A stretch of 25,354 nt of DNA from a virus (IMGVR_UViG_3300013123_000162:1-25354), one strand, 5' to 3'. Shown: positions 8,328 to 15,449, counted from the stretch's first letter. Made by a program: numbers and translations. The notes: generated by a model from the letters alone, not told the origin.

Positions 8328-10417
8328 AAATAATTAATATAACTCCAGGTTTAATATCAATACCACCTAATGGATGGGGTGCAATTGAAAAGATTATATG
8401 GGAAATACATATAAATCTATTAAAGTTAGGTCACGATTCTCAAATAAAATACTTAGATGAAGTAACACCAGATGATAAAATAGTTCATATACATGTTGCT
8501 AATTTAGCTAATTTGGCATACGAACGAGGTATACCTTATTATTTTACAATGCACGATCATCATTCATATCTTTATGGAAAAGAGTCTGAATTATATAAAG
8601 AAAATTTATTAGCAATTAAACATGCAAAACATGCTTTTGTTCCGGCTAAATATTTAGTAGATTATTTTGAAGGAATTCCAACTTACTTTTCACATGGGGT
8701 TAACACTGAATATTTTATACCTAATCACTATACAGATGAACAACATAGATTATTATGTGTAGCTAATAATGGCTTTATACATGATGCGTCTGAAGACCGT
8801 AAAGGATTCGGTTATGCAATTGATATAGCAAAAAAATTAAATTTACCTATTACAATTGCTGGACCATCTAATAATAAAAAGTATTTTGAAAAATATCCGT
8901 CTACATATAAAGGTCTTACAATTTTATATGACTTAACCGAAGATCAATTAAAAGAATTATATCAAACACACTCTATATTTTTACACTTTTCTATGTTAGA
9001 AGCAGGTCACCCCAATTTAACAATATTAGAAGCTATGGCATCTGGACTTCCTGTAATAGGAACATTTGAAGAAAATAACAGTTTAGCTGGAATGAAAATC
9101 ATTAACAGAGAAATTAATGATGACACATTAAAGATCATATACGATGTGGTATTACATCACAGTAAATATAAATTAGATGCAGTTTTTACTGCTAATATTT
9201 TATCATGGAAAAATAGAACATTAGAATTAATTAAATTTTATAAGGATGAACCTAAAGTGAAAGAACAATTAATAAACAGTTATAATAATATACATCCACT
9301 TTATATTGAACCAAAGCATTTTACAGCATCATTAAATATAAATAATATAGATGGAGCATATGCCGATGTTTTAGGTGAAGATGGTAAAGATTATATTGTA
9401 GATTTTATAGATAAGAAAACTAATAAAACTGAGTATTCATGTATATTAAAAAACGGTAACTGGGGTAAAGTATCTAAGAAATATTTTGTTAATTGGAAAA
9501 TAATACTAAAAGATTCAAATGGTAGTATAATAAAAGAATATGATTTAGATTTTTCAAATAAAAAAGTTTATATTGCTCTTGAGTCTAAGTCACTTGGTGA
9601 TACACTGGCTTGGATTCCGTATGTAGAAGAGTTTAGAAAAAAACACAAATGCCAAATCATATGCTCTACATTTTGGAATAATCTATTTATAAAAACATAT
9701 TCAGATATAGAATTTATTGAACCTGGAAAAGTTGCAAATAATATAGTTGCAATGTACTGTGTTGGTATATTTTATAATTCATCAAATTTGATAGATCTGT
9801 TTAAACATCCAGTTGATCCTATAAGTCGTCCGTTACAACAAACCTGTTCTGATATTCTAGGTTTAGATTATAAAGAAATTCGTCCTTTAATAAACTTGCG
9901 TGATAATATAGAAAAAGAAAAAATTGTTACAATCGCAATTCATAGTACATCACAAGCAAAATACTGGAATAACACTACAGGTTGGCAAAAAGTAGTTGAT
10001 TATTTGAAATCACGTGGTTATAAAGTTATATTATTATCTACTGAAGAAAATGGTTATATGGGAAACATGAATCCTAAAGGAGTAGATTATCATCCTAAGG
10101 GTAAAATTGAATATGTAATTAACCTATTACAAAAGTCAACAATGTTTATAGGTGTAAGCAGTGGTTTAAGTTGGTTGGCATGGGCGTGTAATACAAAAAC
10201 TTGTATGATTTCAGGTTTTACAGAACCATTTAATGAATTTATTTGTACTAGAATATATCCAGAGATTGATATTTGTTCAGGTTGTTATAACAGATTTATA
10301 TTTGATAAAGGTGATTGGAATTGGTGTCCTGTTCATAAACATACATATAGACAATTTGAATGTACAAAAACAATTACTGGAGAAGATGTAATTAGTAAAA
10401 TTAAACAATATCTTTGA
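8324..10417 (+). CDS. Fusion protein: GT4 glycosyltransferase - autotransporter heptosyltransferase (BAHT, TibC/Aah-like) domain
   Basis: A 697-residue two-domain enzyme. Residues 1 to about 300 are a GT-B glycosyltransferase (ITPGLISIPPNGWGAIEKI at the N-terminus; EAGHPNLTILEAMASGLP from E226). A small beta-rich linker follows. Residues about 414-697 match bacterial autotransporter heptosyltransferases, relatives of GT9: SLGDTLAWIPYVEEF, CSTFWN, SDILGLDYKEIRP, STSQAKYWN...GWQKVVDYL, GVSSGLSWLAWA and MISGFTEPF. The C-terminus holds four cysteines (C651, C654, C668, C680) around DKGDWNWCP and FECTKTI, the pattern that binds iron in TibC-type enzymes. Known members attach heptose from ADP-heptose to serines of autotransporter beta-helices. 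Start is GTG 8324, overlapping the previous stop (GTGA). Target in the phage is unknown. Confidence 0.9.
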   Translation: MKIINITPGLISIPPNGWGAIEKIIWEIHINLLKLGHDSQIKYLDEVTPDDKIVHIHVANLANLAYERGIPYYFTMHDHHSYLYGKESELYKENLLAIKHAKHAFVPAKYLVDYFEGIPTYFSHGVNTEYFIPNHYTDEQHRLLCVANNGFIHDASEDRKGFGYAIDIAKKLNLPITIAGPSNNKKYFEKYPSTYKGLTILYDLTEDQLKELYQTHSIFLHFSMLEAGHPNLTILEAMASGLPVIGTFEENNSLAGMKIINREINDDTLKIIYDVVLHHSKYKLDAVFTANILSWKNRTLELIKFYKDEPKVKEQLINSYNNIHPLYIEPKHFTASLNINNIDGAYADVLGEDGKDYIVDFIDKKTNKTEYSCILKNGNWGKVSKKYFVNWKIILKDSNGSIIKEYDLDFSNKKVYIALESKSLGDTLAWIPYVEEFRKKHKCQIICSTFWNNLFIKTYSDIEFIEPGKVANNIVAMYCVGIFYNSSNLIDLFKHPVDPISRPLQQTCSDILGLDYKEIRPLINLRDNIEKEKIVTIAIHSTSQAKYWNNTTGWQKVVDYLKSRGYKVILLSTEENGYMGNMNPKGVDYHPKGKIEYVINLLQKSTMFIGVSSGLSWLAWACNTKTCMISGFTEPFNEFICTRIYPEIDICSGCYNRFIFDKGDWNWCPVHKHTYRQFECTKTITGEDVISKIKQYL

Positions 10418-10502
10418 CCCCATATTTGGTATAATATTGATACCAATTTACTTAGGAGGTGAATTATAACATGGTTAATGTATTATATTAAATGTGGGTC
10501 AA
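10414..10502 (+). promoter_or_regulatory. Structured regulatory/RNA element with enclosing stem, operator-like dyad, extended -10 and perfect Shine-Dalgarno
   Basis: TTGACCC (10414-10420) is complementary to GGGTCAA (10496-10502), and the stem continues with CAT/ATG across one bulged T. Inside lies a second dyad, TTGGTAT (10426-10432) with ATACCAA (10440-10446). It overlaps an exact extended -10 box, TGGTATAAT (10427-10435). After it comes AGGAGGTGA (10454-10462), fully complementary to the 16S rRNA tail, then a six-codon ORF. This can be read as a promoter with an overlapping operator, or as a folded RNA that gates translation. It sits at the border of the glycan and tail modules. The left arm overlaps the upstream stop codon. 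No known riboswitch class was recognised. Confidence 0.55.
10471..10491 (+). CDS. Six-codon minigene (MVNVLY) behind a consensus Shine-Dalgarno
   Basis: ATG GTT AAT GTA TTA TAT TAA follows AGGAGGTGA, the strongest ribosome binding site in the window, with 8 nt between the end of that motif and the ATG. The ORF is too short for the usual gene finders. It could act as a leader peptide, as a ribosome-loading site that keeps the enclosing stem open, or could be a relic of a deleted gene. The stop codon lies next to the right arm of the enclosing inverted repeat. Translation is an inference. Confidence 0.35.
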   Translation: MVNVLY

Positions 10503-10569
10503 TTTTAGTACTAATAGAATTTCATCTAATATTTAATTTAAATATCAATTTCATAAATAAAGGAAACAT

Positions 10570-10836
10570 ATGGAAACTAATAATGACGTAATAAAATTAC
10601 CGGACGAAATAATTAATAAGATTAAAGAATTTCAAGAACGAACTATGGTCTTAGTATCGAGATTAGGTGATATTAATTTGCAACAACATAATTTACAAAA
10701 AGCTAAAGAAGGTTTGTTGAATCAATATGATACGAATATTGTAGAAGAAAACAATCTAATCAAAGAAATAGAAACCAATTATGGTTTAGGCAGTCTTGAT
10801 ATTAAAACTGGTCTATTGACAAAGTTAAAAAAATAA
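10570..10836 (+). CDS. Small coiled-coil protein of unknown function, tail-module leader gene
   Basis: An 88-residue, highly charged helical protein. Residues about 10-70 have the heptad character of a coiled coil (KIKEFQERTMVLVSRLGDINLQQHNLQKAKEGLL...), and the end carries a NYGLGSLDIKTG motif. Small proteins of this shape, a helical hairpin followed by a YGxGxLDxxxG tail, are familiar from large aquatic myoviruses beside structural genes, but I know no assigned function. AAAGGAA lies just before the ATG. It is the first gene after the regulatory element and precedes the sheath gene by 100 nt. A tail-assembly role is suggested by position only. Confidence 0.75.
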   Translation: METNNDVIKLPDEIINKIKEFQERTMVLVSRLGDINLQQHNLQKAKEGLLNQYDTNIVEENNLIKEIETNYGLGSLDIKTGLLTKLKK

Positions 10837-10936
10837 AAAAAATAATAAAAACTGAGTATTAATTATATTTCTGCATAGAGATTTCTATATATATATTTAA
10901 CATACTTTATTTAATATAATCTTTAGGAGAAATATA
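10837..10936 (+). promoter_or_regulatory. Leader of the tail sheath gene
   Basis: This 100-nt gap is very A+T-rich and ends in TTTAGGAGAAATATA directly before the sheath ATG, a strong ribosome site nearly identical to the one before the tube gene (TTTAGGAGAAATTAAAA). A TATATATATATTTAAC stretch near 10890 and TTTAATATAATC near 10911 are promoter-like, but in such A+T-rich DNA they carry little weight. No terminator stem was seen. Confidence 0.35.
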
Positions 10937-13237
10937 ATGGCAGAAAAAATGGTTAGCCCTGGCGTATTTACGCGAGAAAATGACCAATCATATTTAGCAT
11001 CAGGTATAAGTGCAATAGGTGCAGCAGTTATCGGTACTACTGAATCTGGTCCAGCTTTTGTTCCAACCCCAGTATCATCATTTGCGGAATTTGAAGCTTT
11101 ATTTGGATCAACAAGTGATTCAACATATGTTCCATATGTTGTAAAATCATATTTACAAAATGCAGGAATTATAAATGTAGTAAGAGTACTTGGCACAGAA
11201 GGTTGGCTAAACAGTAATACACGTATTAATGGTCAAAATAATTTAGTTAAACTTGTTGTAAATGGAAAAACTGCAGTTGCTTTAGGTGTTACTGCAGGTT
11301 CTACTAATTTTTCTGTTTCAGGTTTAACGGTTACTGGGAATGGTAATAACTTTACACTTAATTCAGCATCAGTATATGTATCATGTTCACTTGATAAATC
11401 TAATCCTAATTATATTGTAAAAGTATTCGGAACAGATCCTTTAAATAATAGTGGAAATACACTGTCTTCGAATTTATATATATATTCAATGAATATTGAA
11501 GCAGCAACTCCTTACACATCATCAACTGTATCAGTAACTAGTTCACAAGCATTAACATTTCTTACAAACTCGGATTATTCAGCAGCAAGTACCCCTTGGA
11601 TCCAATCACAATTGGTAGCAGGTGAAGCATATAATTTATTTAGATTCTGGACTTTAAGTGATGGTACAAACGCTAACATGAAATATAAAGTTGAGATTAG
11701 TAATATCACAAAACCAGTAGATGATACACAATATGGTGTATTTACAGTTGTTGTTAGAGAATATTCTGATTTAGACTTTAGACAAAGTGTCGTAGAAACA
11801 TATTCAAATTGTAACTTAGATCCAACTAGTAAAAATTATATCTTAAAGAAAATTGGTGATAAATATAAAACTATAGATTCTGAAGGTAGAATAAATGTTT
11901 ATGGTACCTATGATTCAAAATCTAAATATATCAGAGTTGAAGCAGCTTCTACTTTAGAAAAATTAGCAAATACAATTGTTCCGTTTGGTCATGGTCAATA
12001 TTATAACCCAATTACAGGTAGTGCAGACACATTTTTTGATATACCATTTAAGACATATCAAGGAACAGCTGATATTTATCAATCGTATGTTCCATGGGGT
12101 ATTGATTTTACAAACTTAGATCATAAAGCATTTTTGACACCAATTGCAGATAATGTTACTTATAGTACAAACTCTTCATTGAATTTAGATAATATTATGG
12201 GTCATGCAAGTTCATCTTATACATCATCACTATCAAGTTCGGCCGCACCAACAGAAATGTTACATTTCATCGTAGGTTTCCAAGGTGGTTGGGACGGTTT
12301 ACCACCTAATAGAGTTAAGAATATTGGTACTAATATTTCTGCAAGTAATGTATTTGGACATGATTGTAGTGGTGCTATGACAGAAGGTACATTAGCACTT
12401 AAAAAAGCAATAAATGCAATCTCTAATCCAGATGAACTTGATATTAACTTGATTGTAATTCCAGGTATATTAGAATCATTACATCCTTATGTAACAGATT
12501 ATGCACGTACACTATGTCGAAATAGAGGTGATTGTTTTTATATTATGGATTCAGTTCAATTTACTGGAACAAAAGAAGATATAGTAAGTGCAATAGCTTC
12601 TATTGACAACAACTATGTTGGTACTTATTTTCCATGGGTACAAATTGATGATAATGTTAGAGGCAAACGTGTTTGGGTACCACCTAGTGTAATAATCCCA
12701 GCTGTATACTCATTCAATGATAAAGTAAGTGCTCCTTGGTGGGCTCCTGCTGGACTTAATCGTGGTGGATTAACAGAAGTAATTGAAGTTAAACGTAGAT
12801 TAAATCAATCCGATAGAAACTATCTTTATGAAAACAGAGTAAACCCAATTGCAGTATTTCCTGGAACTGGTCCAGCTGTATGGGGACAAAAAACTCTTCA
12901 AAAGAAAGCTTCTGCTCTTGATAGAATCAATGTAAGAAGACTTCTTTTAGAAATAGAGAAGTTCATTGCTTCAACTTCAAGATTCTTGGTATTTGAACCT
13001 AATGTAGCGAATACAAGAATTCAATTTTTATCTATTGTAAATCCGTATTTAACCGATGTACAAAAAAGAAGTGGTGTTTATGCATTTAAAGTAGTAATGG
13101 ATGAAAGTAATAATGATGCTGACGCACTTGATAGAAATATTTTACGTGGAGCAATTTATATTCAACCTACTAAAGCCGCGGAATTTATTGAATTAACTTA
13201 TAATATTACCCCAACCAACTCTACGTTCTCTTCTTAA
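10937..13237 (+). CDS. gp18: Tail sheath protein (T4 gp18-like)
   Basis: A 766-residue contractile tail sheath subunit. The N-terminus VSPGVFTREND and the following ISAIGAAVIGTTESGPAFVPTPVSSFAEFEALFG are hallmark sheath features. The C-terminal third (about 540-766), with NYVGTYFPWVQIDD...KRVWVPPSVIIPAVYS, WWAPAGLNRGG, NPIAVFPGTGPAVWGQKTL and RINVRRLLLEIEKFI, is the conserved core that packs around the tube. It is longer than T4 gp18 (about 660 residues); the excess probably lies in the variable Ser/Thr-rich outer domains at residues 110-400. Those surface domains are plausible targets for the glycan genes upstream (inference). A strong AGGAG site precedes the ATG and a rho-independent terminator follows the stop. 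Confidence 0.97.
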   Translation: MAEKMVSPGVFTRENDQSYLASGISAIGAAVIGTTESGPAFVPTPVSSFAEFEALFGSTSDSTYVPYVVKSYLQNAGIINVVRVLGTEGWLNSNTRINGQNNLVKLVVNGKTAVALGVTAGSTNFSVSGLTVTGNGNNFTLNSASVYVSCSLDKSNPNYIVKVFGTDPLNNSGNTLSSNLYIYSMNIEAATPYTSSTVSVTSSQALTFLTNSDYSAASTPWIQSQLVAGEAYNLFRFWTLSDGTNANMKYKVEISNITKPVDDTQYGVFTVVVREYSDLDFRQSVVETYSNCNLDPTSKNYILKKIGDKYKTIDSEGRINVYGTYDSKSKYIRVEAASTLEKLANTIVPFGHGQYYNPITGSADTFFDIPFKTYQGTADIYQSYVPWGIDFTNLDHKAFLTPIADNVTYSTNSSLNLDNIMGHASSSYTSSLSSSAAPTEMLHFIVGFQGGWDGLPPNRVKNIGTNISASNVFGHDCSGAMTEGTLALKKAINAISNPDELDINLIVIPGILESLHPYVTDYARTLCRNRGDCFYIMDSVQFTGTKEDIVSAIASIDNNYVGTYFPWVQIDDNVRGKRVWVPPSVIIPAVYSFNDKVSAPWWAPAGLNRGGLTEVIEVKRRLNQSDRNYLYENRVNPIAVFPGTGPAVWGQKTLQKKASALDRINVRRLLLEIEKFIASTSRFLVFEPNVANTRIQFLSIVNPYLTDVQKRSGVYAFKVVMDESNNDADALDRNILRGAIYIQPTKAAEFIELTYNITPTNSTFSS

Positions 13238-13258
13238 TCTTAATAAATTAAGAAAATT

Positions 13259-13292
13259 AAAAGGCCTATAATTAATTTTATAGGCCTTTTTT
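13259..13292 (+). terminator. Rho-independent terminator after the sheath gene
   Basis: A 12-bp stem with arms AAAAGGCCTATA (13259-13270) and TATAGGCCTTTT (13279-13290), loop ATTAATTT, running into a T tract. It lies 22 nt after the sheath stop codon and isolates a separate sheath transcript, fitting the high and unequal dose of this subunit. Confidence 0.92.
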
Positions 13293-13309
13293 GTTAAAAT
13301 TGATTATTT

Positions 13310-13320
13310 CTATATTTATA
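13310..13320 (+). promoter_or_regulatory. TATATTTATA element upstream of the DUF5661-like gene
   Basis: CTATATTTATA lies between the sheath terminator and the next ribosome site (TAGGAAAC), 16 nt before the ATG at 13337. It matches the core of the elements at 128-164 and 549-585. Because a terminator precedes it, a promoter is needed in this gap, which strengthens the reading a little. Confidence 0.38.
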
Positions 13321-13336
13321 ATAAATTAGGAAACTT

Positions 13337-13744
13337 ATGAAACGATTAATGTTAAAAGAATTTTATGATAACAGATTAATGTTTGACCCTCAATTAGAGA
13401 TTCAAATATTAACAACTGATATTGTTAGACAAATTGGTAAATATTTGTCGGTCGATTTTTCTAAAATACATATTGATCAATTGTTTTATGGAATTAAGGT
13501 TGAACAGAAACGTAGTGTAGGAGAAATTAAATCTGGAAGTCCTAATCAAATGAAGAATTTAGTATTGTTTGCTAAAATTGCATTAACACATTTAAATAAT
13601 AATAAAACATATTATGATGATTTAGATAAGAAAGATGACACATCAAATTTTATTGAACACAAGATTCCAAATGTTTTTAATGAATTAAGAGAATTTAAAA
13701 AAACTAATAAATTAAAATTAAAAAATTTAATAAAAAACAAATAA
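13337..13744 (+). CDS. DUF5661-like small protein between sheath and tube genes
   Basis: A 135-residue protein. The core ISKYL-type helix followed by VDFSKIHIDQLFYGIKVEQKRSVGEI and NLVLFAKIALTHLNNNKTYYDDLDK resembles DUF5661 proteins, short helical proteins with the pattern GxDFSKxxxxQFxxGxxVExEHG...KIAxxHLxExPdYYxxL. Here the usual EHG is replaced by QKR. The C-terminus is a lysine-rich tail. Function is unknown in the family. It has its own TAGGA ribosome site and sits between the sheath terminator and the tube gene, an uncommon insertion between two genes that are adjacent in T4. No catalytic motif is visible. Confidence 0.7.
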   Translation: MKRLMLKEFYDNRLMFDPQLEIQILTTDIVRQIGKYLSVDFSKIHIDQLFYGIKVEQKRSVGEIKSGSPNQMKNLVLFAKIALTHLNNNKTYYDDLDKKDDTSNFIEHKIPNVFNELREFKKTNKLKLKNLIKNK

Positions 13745-13745
13745 T

Positions 13746-13770
13746 CTTATATTTATATTTATATAAATAT
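13746..13770 (+). promoter_or_regulatory. TATATTTATA element upstream of the tube gene
   Basis: CTTATATTTATATTTATATAAATATAA lies in the 47-nt gap before the tube gene. It repeats the TATATTTATA core and also contains the T4-type late box TATAAATA on the + strand, about 27 nt before the ATG. Either could be the real -10 region. Confidence 0.4.
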
Positions 13771-13791
13771 AATTTTTAGGAGAAATTAAAA

Positions 13792-14298
13792 ATGGCAACA
13801 TTATTAGAAAATTCAGAAATGCTTTTTCAAAATTATGAACCAAAGACTCAATTTAGATTTAAATTCAGTTTTGGAGGTTCTGCTACATCGGCTATTCCAG
13901 CATGGTTAGTAAAAAGTTCTAAAAGACCATCTATTACTTTCAGTCCTATTACAATAGATCATATTAACTCTAAAAGAAAACTTTTGGGTAAAGGTGAATG
14001 GGAAGATATTGATGTTGTATTTTATGATCCAATTACTCCAAGTGGAGCACAAGCTGTAATAACTTGGATGAGACAAGGATATGAATCATTTACCGGTAGA
14101 GCCGGTTATGCTTCATTTTACAAAAGAGACATAACGCTTCAGATGTTAGGTCCAATCGGTGATGTTGTAGAAGAATGGTCATTAATTGGTGCATTCATTA
14201 GTAAATGTGATTGGGGTTCGTTGGATTATACATCAAACGATGCCTTATCAGAAATATCTGCAACAATTACCTATGATTATGCTATTTTGAATTACTAA
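13792..14298 (+). CDS. gp19: Tail tube protein (T4 gp19-like)
   Basis: A 168-residue inner tail tube subunit, close in length to T4 gp19 (163 residues). Diagnostic segments are the FRFKFSFGG strand, WLVKSSKRPSITFSPITIDHINSKRKLLGKGEWEDIDVVFYDPI, and VEEWSLIGAFISKCDWGSLDYTSNDALSEISATITYDYAILNY, which form the two beta-sheets and the conserved C-terminal strand of tube proteins. It hexamerises into the DNA or effector channel inside the sheath. The ATG is preceded by TTTTTAGGAG. A hairpin follows the stop. Confidence 0.97.
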   Translation: MATLLENSEMLFQNYEPKTQFRFKFSFGGSATSAIPAWLVKSSKRPSITFSPITIDHINSKRKLLGKGEWEDIDVVFYDPITPSGAQAVITWMRQGYESFTGRAGYASFYKRDITLQMLGPIGDVVEEWSLIGAFISKCDWGSLDYTSNDALSEISATITYDYAILNY

Positions 14299-14314
14299 TT
14301 TCTCTAGAATTAAT

Positions 14315-14340
14315 GGAGACTCCTTTATAGGAGTCTTCTC
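14315..14340 (+). terminator. Hairpin after the tube gene, probable weak terminator
   Basis: AGACTCCT (14317-14324) pairs with AGGAGTCT (14329-14336) around a TTAT loop, and the stem can be extended by a G-T and a G-C pair. It is 18 nt after the tube stop. The following bases (TCTCCTATAAATT) lack a clear U tract, so this may serve to stabilise the 3' end of the mRNA or to attenuate transcription rather than terminate fully. Confidence 0.6.
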
Positions 14341-14393
14341 CTATAAATTATAAAAGTTTTAATAAATAGTTTCATATATAAGAAAGGTCACTC

Positions 14394-15200
14394 ATGTTAA
14401 ATCAAACAACAACAAACACAAACGAGTTACACGATGAGAAATATCCTTATGAAATAATAGAATTACCGAGTGGTGGTGTTTTTTATTCTAAAGATAATTC
14501 TCTGTCAAGTGGTCTCATTAAATTAAAACTTCCTACCGCAAAACATGAAGATATATTAACATCTAAAAACCTAATTACAAAAGGTATAGTTATAGATGAA
14601 TTATTAAAATCATTAATATTAGATAAAATTAATTATGACGATCTTTTATTAGGTGATATTAATGGGTTAATCATTTCAACTAGAATTTTGTTATATGGTT
14701 CAGATTATAATACTCAAATTCATTGCCCATCGTGTGATAAGTTAAATCAGATTAAAATTAATTTGTCATCTTTAAAAGTTAAAGAATTTCCAAGTATAGA
14801 TGAGAATCTAAAAGGTATAAACGAACATGATTTTGTGTTACCATTTAGTAAAATACCTATTAAATTTAAATTTTTAACACATAAAGATGAACAAGAAATT
14901 AATTTGTACCTTAAGAAAATGAAAAAACACATCGGTGGGATTGATCCTGAAATAACAACTCGGTTAGGTTTTGCTATTATTGAAATTAATGGTGAAACGG
15001 ATAAGACAAAAATACAGCATTATGTGTCAGACCAAATGACTACTAAAGATACAAAGGCATTTAGAGAACATTTAAATGCAGTATCACCAGGCGTTGATAC
15101 TGAAATTTTATTTGAATGTGATTCGTGTGGTCATGAAGATACTTTGACTATGCCTATGAATGTTGACTTTTTTTGGCCTAGCGGAAAACTACAGAAGTAG
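14394..15200 (+). CDS. gp26: Baseplate hub assembly protein (T4 gp26-like) with split zinc-ribbon cysteines
   Basis: A 268-residue protein of the T4 baseplate gp26 family. The N-terminus EIIELPSGGVFYSKD...LIKLKLPTAKHEDILTSKNLITKGIVIDELLKSLI is the family signature. Two Cys pairs, C111-P-S-C114 and C242-D-S-C245, are far apart in sequence and probably form one zinc ribbon. The C-terminus MPMNVDFFWPSG is typical of the family. T4 gp26 is required for central hub assembly. The gene comes right after the tube and two genes before the tape measure, the position held by tail assembly chaperones in other myoviruses, and its end overlaps a +1-frame ORF at a run of seven T. AAAGG precedes the ATG. Confidence 0.85.
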   Translation: MLNQTTTNTNELHDEKYPYEIIELPSGGVFYSKDNSLSSGLIKLKLPTAKHEDILTSKNLITKGIVIDELLKSLILDKINYDDLLLGDINGLIISTRILLYGSDYNTQIHCPSCDKLNQIKINLSSLKVKEFPSIDENLKGINEHDFVLPFSKIPIKFKFLTHKDEQEINLYLKKMKKHIGGIDPEITTRLGFAIIEINGETDKTKIQHYVSDQMTTKDTKAFREHLNAVSPGVDTEILFECDSCGHEDTLTMPMNVDFFWPSGKLQK

Positions 15201-15393
15201 TGTATTAACTGAAATATTTTTCATAATTACAAAGACTCAAGGTGCATTTACACATGATGAAATATATAATATGCCAGTTGGTAGAAGAAGAAGTTATTTA
15301 GGTCTTCTTCTACAATCTTTAGAGCCACCTGTAAATAACTCAAATACTAAAAATACACGTAGTCCCAGTAAATTTCAACGTAAAAAATCTTAA
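15160..15393 (+). CDS. Overlapping +1-frame ORF, probable tail assembly chaperone extension
   Basis: A 77-codon ORF overlapping the end of the gp26-like gene by 41 nt in another frame. The conserved-looking part, ENYRSSVLTEIFFIITKTQGAFTHDEIYNMPVGRRRSYLGLLL (residues about 9-51), resembles short proteins next to gp26 genes in T4-like phages. The last 20 residues are polar and basic. ATG 15160 has no good ribosome site. The overlap contains seven T (15168-15174), and a +1 (or -2) slip there would give ...NVDFFGLAENYRSS..., a fused product. A -1 slip meets TAG within three codons. It may be made as a frameshift extension, by coupled initiation, or both. A terminator follows the stop. Confidence 0.7.
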   Translation: MLTFFGLAENYRSSVLTEIFFIITKTQGAFTHDEIYNMPVGRRRSYLGLLLQSLEPPVNNSNTKNTRSPSKFQRKKS

Positions 15394-15396
15394 TTT

Positions 15397-15430
15397 AAGC
15401 TATATATTCTAACGAATATATAGCTTTTTT
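15397..15430 (+). terminator. Rho-independent terminator before the tape-measure unit
   Basis: A perfect 13-bp stem, AAGCTATATATTC (15397-15409) with GAATATATAGCTT (15414-15426), loop TAAC, followed by further T residues. It closes the gp26-like/+1 ORF unit immediately after its stop codon. Confidence 0.93.
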
Positions 15431-15437
15431 AGTTTTT

Positions 15438-15449
15438 CAATATTTATTA
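15438..15449 (+). promoter_or_regulatory. AATATTTATT element upstream of the tape-measure unit
   Basis: CAATATTTATTATT lies between a strong terminator and the AGGA ribosome site of the gene at 15476, about 28 nt before the start. It is a variant of the recurring TATATTTAT core. A promoter is expected here because of the terminator. Confidence 0.35.

Noticed and set aside
10414-10502. tRNA-like reading of the 89-nt element (7-bp end stem TTGACCC/GGGTCAA)
   Set aside because: The 7-bp closing stem and length suit a tRNA with a long variable arm, but there is no T arm next to the 3' stem, no GTTCRA motif and no proper anticodon arm.
10478-10591. 37-codon ORF (ATG 10478) overlapping the regulatory element and the start of the next gene
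   Set aside because: The Shine-Dalgarno is 16 or more bases away from this ATG but well placed for ATG 10471. The peptide is a run of A+T-rich codons and overlaps the better supported gene at 10570.
10897-11196. Minus-strand ORF of 99 codons opposite the sheath start
   Set aside because: Mirror of the sheath coding sequence. It has no ribosome site and no recognisable protein features. The other minus-strand ORFs (7871-8110, 14747-14932, 15571-15762, 18353-18610, 20463-20711, 22008-22268) were rejected for the same reason.
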